Source: Lawsonibacter sp.
Lineage (GTDB): Bacteria; Bacillota; Clostridia; Oscillospirales; Oscillospiraceae
Direction of reading: 5' to 3'
DNA length: 41,607 bases
Assembly: GCA_022798855.1 (NCBI GenBank)
Contig: JAAWNI010000002.1
Coordinates: 1-41,607 of the forward strand
Shown: positions 36,101 through 41,607 of the stretch, piece by piece
Layout: each line of letters begins with the position of its first letter
Numbering within the stretch: the first letter of the stretch is position 1
The notes under the pieces: generated by a model
Database searches by the model: none
What the model saw: the letters and a program-made list of their open reading frames with translations, nothing else
What the model was told of the DNA's origin: nothing
Translations under genes and position numbers: made by a program

Positions 36101-37063
36101 ATGAGTCGAGAGATTACTGGTTATGACGTGGGCGCTCTGATGTACTGCCCCGCCAACGGCCACAAGGGCATTGTGGACGCGCTGCGGGAGGAGCGGTTTT
36201 CCCGCCCCTTTTCCCTGGCCTTCTGCCTGGAGGACACGGTGCGGGAGGACGCGGTGGAGTTGGCGGAGAGGGAGCTGTACCAGACCCTGGAGCGCATCAC
36301 AGCCGCCCGGAGGGAGGGATATTTTTACCTCCCCCTGATTTTTGTGCGGGTCCGCTCGCCCAGGCAGATGGAGGAGCTGGCACACCGGTTCCGCCCTTTC
36401 TCTGATATTCTGACGGGCTTTATCCTGCCCAAGTTTTTCATTGAGAACTGCGGCGCGTATATTGAGGTGATACAAGGGGCCGGGGCGGATTACTACTATA
36501 TGCCCATCTTTGAGTCCGCATCCATGATCGACCTCCGGCACCGGTACGACCGTCTGGCTGAGGTCAGGGACCGCATGGAAGCTGTGTCCGGCCGGATTTT
36601 GAACGTCCGGGTGGGGGGAAACGACTTTTCCCACGCCTTTGGCCTGCGGCGGCAGGTGGATCAGACAATCTATCAGCTCCGGCCCGTGGCCAGCCTGCTC
36701 ACCGACATCGTGACCACCTTTGCCAGCCGCTATGTGGTGGCCGGTCCGGTCTGGGAGTACTTTGCTGGAAGCGGCTGGGAGTCCGGCCTGCGGCGGGAGA
36801 TGGAGCTGGACCTGCTGTGCGGCTTTGTGGGTAAGACCGTCATCCACCCCAACCAGATTGCGGTGGTCAACGACTGCCTGAAGGTCTCCGCCGCGGACTA
36901 TCAGGACGCGTGCCATATTCTGAACTGGGAGCCGGACAGCTTCCAACTGGTGTCCTCCAGCGCGGAATCGACCCGGATGAACGAGTACAACACCCATTTC
37001 CGCTGGGCGGACCGGATCGTCCGTCTGGCGCAGGTGTATGGAGTCAAGGACAGCCCGGCCTGA
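36101..37063 (+). CDS. HpcH/HpaI aldolase/citrate lyase (CitE-like) family protein
   Basis: 320 residues, TIM-barrel lyase family. The family signatures FCLEDTVRED (about 43-52), VRVGGNDFSHAFG and FVGKTVIHPNQI are visible. CitE-like proteins cleave or form C-C bonds next to an acyl-CoA or 2-keto acid; a member is regularly found in Ter biosynthetic modules, but its substrate there is unknown. No ATP-grasp gene is seen beside it, unlike many such modules. Confidence 0.88.
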   Translation: MSREITGYDVGALMYCPANGHKGIVDALREERFSRPFSLAFCLEDTVREDAVELAERELYQTLERITAARREGYFYLPLIFVRVRSPRQMEELAHRFRPFSDILTGFILPKFFIENCGAYIEVIQGAGADYYYMPIFESASMIDLRHRYDRLAEVRDRMEAVSGRILNVRVGGNDFSHAFGLRRQVDQTIYQLRPVASLLTDIVTTFASRYVVAGPVWEYFAGSGWESGLRREMELDLLCGFVGKTVIHPNQIAVVNDCLKVSAADYQDACHILNWEPDSFQLVSSSAESTRMNEYNTHFRWADRIVRLAQVYGVKDSPA

Positions 37064-37134
37064 GGGACGGACGCAAGATTTATCCACAACCGCACAAATA
37101 CAGGTTCTCAATCATGGTAAAGGAGCGCGGTTTT

Positions 37135-38520
37135 ATGAACGGCCAGCACTTTCAAACAGCAGTCAGGCGGCCCACTGGCGACGCGCTGGAGGAGTTCATG
37201 CTGCTGAACGGAAGGTATTCCAATTTCACTAAGGAAACTTTCTTTATCCGGTACGTCAGCAAGGGGAGCTATGAGGAAAACGCGGCCCGGCTCCAGAGCT
37301 GGACGGAGGGGGGCGGAGCCCGGGAGCGGGGCTTTGTCTTCGAGAGGGCCATGGCCAGCCAGCCCCCCAGGGAAAAGGTGGAGCGCTATTTGGCGCTGTA
37401 CCACGGCGGAGCGGTGGAGTTTCCCTTCCGTTTTCAGAACATGATGTGGCAGAAGGCGCTGGAGCGGAGCTTCGCCCAGGTCCTGGAGCTGTTTAAACAG
37501 GCGCGGGGCCGCAGCGAGGACTCCATTGTGAGAAATTTTGCCGTCAAGCTCCTCTACTGGATGGATACATATTTTCCCAGGCTGTTTGTGGAGACGGCGA
37601 AAATGAACCGGTTCCCCAAGTTCGCCTGCGGCGGCGGCGTCAAGCTGGCGGAGTACCTGTTTTTGTACCTCCTTTGGCTTTTGGGGTGCGACGTGCTCTA
37701 CCTCAGCGCCGGGGAGGATGTTTCCGTCAGCAATCCGGAGCTGCTGGCCCTGTCCCTGCGGATTGAGGACGCCGCCCCGCCGCCCGTCTGCCGTCCGGCG
37801 AGCACGGAGCGTGAAAACGCCCCCAGCGGCAGGGTGGTGATTACCATGGACAGCGTCCGAAGGCCGGAGCGCCACAGGACGGCCCCGCCCCAGCCTGCGG
37901 CGGCTCCTACAGCGGCCCCTGTCCTCCGCCAGGGCGGAGGGGCCCGCCAGCCCCTGGAGTTTGAGGAGCTGGCGAAAATCGCCTCCTCGGTGGTGATGCT
38001 GCGGGTGTTTGACCAGAGGGACCAGTGCTTTAAAACCGGGTCCGGCGTCATCATCAGCGAGAAGGGGTATGTGCTCACCAACATGCACGTGGTCAACGGC
38101 GGGCGCTACTACGGAATCATGCTGGAGGAGGAGACAGACGTCTTTTACACCGACGAGTTGATCAAGTACCACCAGGATTACGACCTGGCGGTCCTCCGCA
38201 TGGAGAAGCGCAGGCGGCCGGTTCCCATCTCCAAGGGGGGGAAGGGGCTGGTCAGAGGGCAGAAGGTGGTGGCCATCGGCAGCCCGCTGGGCCTGTTCAA
38301 CTCTGTCTCGGACGGCATTATCTCGGGGTTCCGGGACATGGAAAAGGTGTCCATGATTCAGTTTACCGCTCCGGTGTCCCACGGCAGCAGCGGCGGCGCC
38401 CTTCTGGATATGTACGGGGAGCTGGTCGGCCTGATTACCGCGGGATTTGACGACGGGCAGAACTTGAATCTGGCGGTGGGCTGTCAGACCATCGCTCAAT
38501 TTGTACGAGGATTGATTTAA
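37135..38520 (+). CDS. Fusion of a YceG-like domain and a trypsin-like (HtrA-type) serine protease
   Basis: 461 residues. The C-terminal protease domain (about 275-461) has the triad His318 (TNMHVV), Asp350 (YDLAVL) and Ser419 (HGSSGGA). There is no PDZ domain, signal peptide or membrane helix, so it should be cytosolic. The N-terminal ~210 residues hold a helix-strand-helix-strand module (YWMDTYF at 141-147, PKFACGGG, E173...YLLWLLGCDVLYL) that matches the repeated module of the YceG-like protein at 23839-26103. A Pro/Ala-rich linker (about 214-270) joins the halves. The ATG at 37135 has AAAGGAG 9 bases upstream; an ATG at 37114 has none. Last gene of the operon. Confidence 0.85.
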   Translation: MNGQHFQTAVRRPTGDALEEFMLLNGRYSNFTKETFFIRYVSKGSYEENAARLQSWTEGGGARERGFVFERAMASQPPREKVERYLALYHGGAVEFPFRFQNMMWQKALERSFAQVLELFKQARGRSEDSIVRNFAVKLLYWMDTYFPRLFVETAKMNRFPKFACGGGVKLAEYLFLYLLWLLGCDVLYLSAGEDVSVSNPELLALSLRIEDAAPPPVCRPASTERENAPSGRVVITMDSVRRPERHRTAPPQPAAAPTAAPVLRQGGGARQPLEFEELAKIASSVVMLRVFDQRDQCFKTGSGVIISEKGYVLTNMHVVNGGRYYGIMLEEETDVFYTDELIKYHQDYDLAVLRMEKRRRPVPISKGGKGLVRGQKVVAIGSPLGLFNSVSDGIISGFRDMEKVSMIQFTAPVSHGSSGGALLDMYGELVGLITAGFDDGQNLNLAVGCQTIAQFVRGLI

Positions 38521-38525
38521 GCAAT

Positions 38526-38554
38526 AAGAGACTGGCGTACACCGCCAGTCTCTT
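38526..38554. terminator. Terminator of the Ter operon
   Basis: A perfect 12-bp stem, AAGAGACTGGCG and CGCCAGTCTCTT, 5-base loop, 5 bases after the last stop codon. It lies in the convergent gap with the DUF554 remnant and can serve both strands. Confidence 0.88.
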
Positions 38555-38559
38555 GTTCA

Positions 38560-38955
38560 TTATGTAAACCACGGGAGAAAATCCCATAAAACGGCGAAGA
38601 GGAGGGTGGGGAGCATGTTGGCCACCCGAATCTTCATATTCCAGATCAGGTTGACCCCGATGCAGAAAATCATGATCGAGCCGGTGAGGGAGAGGTTCGC
38701 CAGGGCCGGCTCGGTCAAAAAGGGTTCCACAAAGACGGCCAGCAGGGTGACCAGCCCCTGGAACACCCCCACAGGGATGGCGGAGAAGATGCAGCCCTTT
38801 CCCATGGAAGCGGTCATTACCAGGATGATGATAAGGTCCAGGACCGCCTTCGCCGCCAGGATGGAGTAATTTCCATAAATCCCGTCCTGGACGGCCCCCA
38901 CCACCGCCATTGCCCCGATGCACACCGTCAGGGAGGAGGTGGCGAAGGCATCCAC
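38560..38955 (-). pseudogene. C-terminal remnant of a DUF554-family membrane protein
   Basis: The 131-residue reading has four or five membrane helices and the motifs VCIGAMAVVGAVQDG and FSAIPVGVFQG, which are the second half of DUF554 (YdfK-like) proteins of about 230 residues. The first half is missing. The reading starts at a GTG with no ribosome binding site, right after the purD terminator hairpin, and is in frame with purD, from which a single stop codon and the hairpin separate it. A truncated gene brought next to purD by deletion is the simplest view; a functional half protein cannot be ruled out. Confidence 0.6.
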
Positions 38956-38960
38956 AAATG

Positions 38961-38989
38961 AGAGCCTCCGGCGGAAAGCCGGAGGCTCT
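38961..38989 (-). terminator. Terminator of the purine operon (after purD)
   Basis: A perfect 12-bp stem, AGAGCCTCCGGC and GCCGGAGGCTCT, 5-base loop, two bases after the purD stop. Only a short T-run (CATTTG) follows on the minus strand. Confidence 0.75.
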
Positions 38990-38991
38990 GA

Positions 38992-40248
38992 TCATACCTT
39001 CCCGATATCGGTGCGGAAGTGCATATCCTGGAAGGAAATGGGCTTGGCGGCGGCGTAGGCGGCGGCGATGGCCTGCTCCAGGGTGGAGCCGGTGGCGGTG
39101 ACGCCTAAGACCCGGCCGCCGGCGGTTAGGATTTCCCCGTTTTCCGCCTTGGTCCCGGCGTGGAAGACGGTGGCCCCCAGCGCTTCGGACTCCGCCAGGC
39201 CGGAGATGGGATGGCCGCTTTGGTACTTCACCGGGTAGCCCCCGGAAGCCAGCACCAGACAGCAGGCGGCTCCGTCCTTCCACTTTATGTCAACCTGATC
39301 CAGGGTGCCGTCCACACAGGCCTGGAAAATGTCCATCAGGTCGGAGTCCAGCATGGACAGGATGGGCTGAGTCTCCGGGTCGCCGAAGCGGGCGTTGTAC
39401 TCCACCACCCTGGGGCCGTCCTTGGTTAACATAAGGCCGAAGTAGATGACCCCCTTGAAGGGACGGCCCTCCGCCTTTAACGCGGCCACCGTGGGCAGGA
39501 AGATCTCCCTCACGCACCGGTCCGCAATCTCCGGCGTGTACTTGGGGGAGGGGCAGAAGGCCCCCATTCCTCCGGTGTTGGGGCCCTGGTTGCCGTCATA
39601 GGCCCGCTTGTGGTCCTGGCTGGACAGCATGGGGGCCAGGTGCTCCCCGTCGCAGAAGGCCAGCACCGTCACCTCAGGGCCTGTCATGCACTCCTCAATG
39701 ACCACAGTGGAGCCCGATTCGCCGAACTTCTTGTCCTCCATCATCTCCCGGACGGCGGTTTCCGCTTCCTCCACCGTGGAAGCCACCACCACGCCCTTGC
39801 CCAGGGCCAGGCCGTCCGCCTTGACCACGATGGGCGCGCCCTGCTCCCGGATGTAGGCCAGGGCGCTGTCCAGGTCGGTGAAGGTCTTATACCTGGCGGT
39901 GGGGATGTGGTATTTTTTCATCAATTCCTTGGAAAAGGCCTTGCTGGCCTCGATGATGGCGGCGTTGGCCCGGGGGCCGAAGGCGGGGATGCCCGCTTGT
40001 TCCAGGGCGTCCACCATCCCCAGGGCCAGGGGGTCGTCGGGGGCCACCATAACAAAGTCCATGGCGTTTTCCTTGGCCCACTTGACCATCCCATTCACAT
40101 TAGTGGCCTTGATGGGCACGCACTCCGCCACCTGGGCGATGCCCCCGTTGCCCGGGGCGCAGTACAACTCGGTCACTTTTGGCGACTGGGCCAGCTTCCA
40201 GCAGATGGCGTGCTCCCGGCCGCCGCCGCCTACGACTAAAACTTTCAT
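38992..40248 (-). CDS. purD: Phosphoribosylamine--glycine ligase
   Basis: ATP-grasp enzyme joining phosphoribosylamine and glycine, step 2 of purine synthesis. The N-terminus MKVLVVGGGGREHAI, the ATP-grasp motif KADGLALGKGV (about 143-153) and GNQGPNTGGMGAF are conserved, as is YNARFGDPETQ. The 418-residue length is normal. AAAAGGAGA precedes the ATG, beginning just past the stop of the upstream 55-residue peptide gene, so the two are likely cotranscribed with the AICAR transformylase. Confidence 0.96.
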   Translation of the reverse strand: MKVLVVGGGGREHAICWKLAQSPKVTELYCAPGNGGIAQVAECVPIKATNVNGMVKWAKENAMDFVMVAPDDPLALGMVDALEQAGIPAFGPRANAAIIEASKAFSKELMKKYHIPTARYKTFTDLDSALAYIREQGAPIVVKADGLALGKGVVVASTVEEAETAVREMMEDKKFGESGSTVVIEECMTGPEVTVLAFCDGEHLAPMLSSQDHKRAYDGNQGPNTGGMGAFCPSPKYTPEIADRCVREIFLPTVAALKAEGRPFKGVIYFGLMLTKDGPRVVEYNARFGDPETQPILSMLDSDLMDIFQACVDGTLDQVDIKWKDGAACCLVLASGGYPVKYQSGHPISGLAESEALGATVFHAGTKAENGEILTAGGRVLGVTATGSTLEQAIAAAYAAAKPISFQDMHFRTDIGKV

Positions 40249-40265
40249 ACTACGTTCTCCTTTTA

Positions 40266-40433
40266 TCAGTCTCGACTGCCGATCCAGTAACAGCCTGCGC
40301 CTACCACAGCGGCGAGATAGCAGATGCTTTTTGAGATCTCATCAAAAAAAGGTGTGGTGAGAGGTTCGGCTAAAAACAATATTAGAAAAAAGAGAGCCAA
40401 GGAAATGCCGCCCCGAATCAACTTCTGCTGCAT
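40266..40433 (-). CDS. Small two-helix membrane protein between purH and purD
   Basis: A 55-residue reading, MQQKLIRGG...YWIGSRD, with two hydrophobic helices (about 9-23 and 38-52) and a positively charged start. GAGGAGG lies 7 bases before the ATG, an excellent ribosome binding site. The gene begins 12 bases after the AICAR transformylase stop and ends 17 bases before purD, so it fills the gap in an otherwise dense operon. I do not recognise it. The base composition is A/T-richer than its neighbours. Confidence 0.72.
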   Translation of the reverse strand: MQQKLIRGGISLALFFLILFLAEPLTTPFFDEISKSICYLAAVVGAGCYWIGSRD

Positions 40434-40445
40434 ACCAATTCCTCC

Positions 40446-41558
40446 TCAATGATGGAACAGCCGCATACCGGTAAAGACCATGACCATGCCGTATTTGTCG
40501 GCAGTCTCAATAACCTGGTCGTCCCGGATGGAGCCGCCGGGCTGGGCGATATACACCACCCCAGACTGGTGGGCCCGTTCCACGTTGTCTCCGAAGGGGA
40601 AGAAGGCGTCGGAGCCCAGAGTGACGCCCTCCAGTTTGGCAATCCAGTCCGCTTTTTCCTTCTGGGTGAGGACATCAGCGATGAAGGCGTCAATGGCGTT
40701 GTCCCGGTCGGGGCGGCGGACGTTCTCCGAGAAGGGGAGGGCCAGCACCTTGGGGTGCCGACGCAGCCACCAGATATCCGCCTTGTTTCCCGCCAGACGG
40801 GTGCAGTGGATGCGGCTCTGCTGTCCAGCCCCTACGCCAATGGTCATGCCGTCCTTGACGTAGCACACCGAGTTGGACTGGGTGTATTTCAGGGTAATCA
40901 GGGCCAGCAGCATGTCGTTTTTGGCGCTCTGGGGCAGGTCCTTATTTCGAGTGACGATATTTTTCAGCATGTCCTCCGTAATGGCCAGGTCGTTGTACCC
41001 CTGCTCGAAGGTGATTCCGAAGATGTTTCGCCGCTCAATGGGAGCGGGGGTGTACTCTGGGTCGATTTTGACCACGTTGTAGCCGCCCTTGCGCTTGGTC
41101 TTGAGGATCTCCAGGGCCTCGTCGGTGTAGCCGGGGGCAATCACGCCGTCGGACACCTCCAGCGCCAGGAAGCGGGCGGTGTCTCCGTCGCAGGTGTCGG
41201 ACAGCGCCGCCCAGTCCCCAAAGGAGCACAGCCGGTCGGCCCCCCGGGCCCGGATGTAGGCGCAGGCGATAGGGGAGAGGTCCCCCTCGGGGGCCAGGTA
41301 CATCAGCCGCTCTGTGTCGTTCAGGGGCAGGCCCAGGGCCGCGCCGGCGGGGGAGACGTGCTTGAAGGAGGCCGCCGCCGGCAGACCGGTGGCCTGTTTC
41401 AGCGCCTTCACCAGCTGCCAGGAGTTCAGCGCGTCCATAAAATTGATGTACCCCGGCTTGCCGTTGAGCACCTCCAGGGGAAGCTTGCCCTGCTCCATAA
41501 AGATGCGGGCCGGCTTCTGGTTGGGGTTGCAGCCGTATTTCAGTTCCAGTTCGGTCAT
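40446..41558 (-). CDS. purH: AICAR transformylase (PurH C-terminal domain only)
   Basis: Transfers a formyl group from 10-formyl-THF to AICAR, the next-to-last step of IMP synthesis. The 370-residue protein starts with MTELELKYGCNPNQKPAR, the usual start of the transformylase domain, and has KYTQSNSVCYVKDG, GAGQQSRIHCTRLAG and SDAFFPFGDNVERA. The N-terminal IMP cyclohydrolase domain of bifunctional PurH (about 200 residues) is absent, so a separate cyclohydrolase must exist elsewhere. Stand-alone forms are known in clostridia. AAAGGAG lies 8 bases before the ATG. The upstream part of the operon is outside the window. Confidence 0.92.
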   Translation of the reverse strand: MTELELKYGCNPNQKPARIFMEQGKLPLEVLNGKPGYINFMDALNSWQLVKALKQATGLPAAASFKHVSPAGAALGLPLNDTERLMYLAPEGDLSPIACAYIRARGADRLCSFGDWAALSDTCDGDTARFLALEVSDGVIAPGYTDEALEILKTKRKGGYNVVKIDPEYTPAPIERRNIFGITFEQGYNDLAITEDMLKNIVTRNKDLPQSAKNDMLLALITLKYTQSNSVCYVKDGMTIGVGAGQQSRIHCTRLAGNKADIWWLRRHPKVLALPFSENVRRPDRDNAIDAFIADVLTQKEKADWIAKLEGVTLGSDAFFPFGDNVERAHQSGVVYIAQPGGSIRDDQVIETADKYGMVMVFTGMRLFHH

Positions 41559-41585
41559 GTTGTGCGCTCCTTTCGATGAATGGGC

Positions 41586-41607
41586 GTAGGGGCGGCCTGT
41601 GGCCGCC
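41586..41607. repeat. End of a TGTAGGGGCG-family repeat cut by the window edge
   Basis: GTAGGGGCGGCC, a TGT loop and GGCCGCC form a palindromic end like those of the 77-bp repeats. It lies about 28 bases upstream of the AICAR transformylase start and continues beyond the window. Confidence 0.5.

Noticed and set aside
38435-39283. A 282-codon minus-strand open frame across the purD 3' end
   Set aside because: It is out of frame with purD and the DUF554 remnant, rich in Arg/Gly/His, with no motifs.

Overview
The window looks like a piece of chromosome from a GC-rich, low-motility-type clostridial Firmicute, most likely of the Oscillospiraceae (Flavonifractor/Lawsonibacter/Pseudoflavonifractor neighbourhood). 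The reasons are the GC-rich coding bias, strong AGGAGG-type ribosome binding sites, TGn-TATAAT extended -10 promoters, short TGTAGGGGCG hairpin repeats scattered between genes, a B. subtilis-type tellurium/stress (Ter/Yce) operon, a UPF0735 ACT protein next to homoserine dehydrogenase, and a stand-alone AICAR transformylase. The taxonomic call is inference; there is no rRNA in the window. All genes are housekeeping or stress genes; I see no phage, transposase, CRISPR array, tRNA or rRNA.

Layout. 1-2925: repeat fragment and a class A penicillin-binding protein. 3181-6286: aspartate-family amino acid genes (free-standing ACT protein, homoserine dehydrogenase, aspartate kinase). 6355-9675: a tRNA-type methyltransferase on the minus strand, then RsmI and MurC. 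9893-11689: a membrane diguanylate cyclase, converging on a thioredoxin/flavin reductase pair on the minus strand (11729-12919). 13140-16346: a YdeI-family protein, glutaminyl-tRNA synthetase and a metallophosphoesterase. 16671-22885: a complete F1Fo ATP synthase operon in the order a, c, b, delta-alpha fusion, gamma, beta, epsilon; there is no separate delta gene, and the C-terminal half of delta is fused to the front of alpha. 23110-38520: an XRE regulator diverging from a 13-gene Ter-type stress operon driven by a perfect TTGACA-17-TATAAT promoter. 38560-41558: a DUF554 remnant and purine genes (AICAR transformylase, a 55-residue membrane peptide, PurD) on the minus strand.

The Ter operon is the most system-like part. 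It combines a YceG-like protein, TelA, four TerD-superfamily proteins (three with the acidic Ca2+ loop), a PMCA-type Ca2+ P-ATPase, a rhomboid protease, and the known Ter 'biosynthetic module' enzymes (PRTase-TRSP, StiP/PRTase_1, HAD phosphatase, CitE-like lyase). It ends with a cytosolic trypsin-like protease whose N-terminal half resembles a module that occurs about three times in the YceG-like protein. TerC and the usual ATP-grasp enzyme are absent, so the Ca2+ pump may stand in for TerC.

Other points worth a second look are a thioredoxin-reductase-like flavoprotein that lacks the NADPH-binding motifs, an ATP synthase c subunit with a signal-peptide-like leader, and a family of 77-bp two-hairpin repeats whose ends supply the stop codons of two genes.
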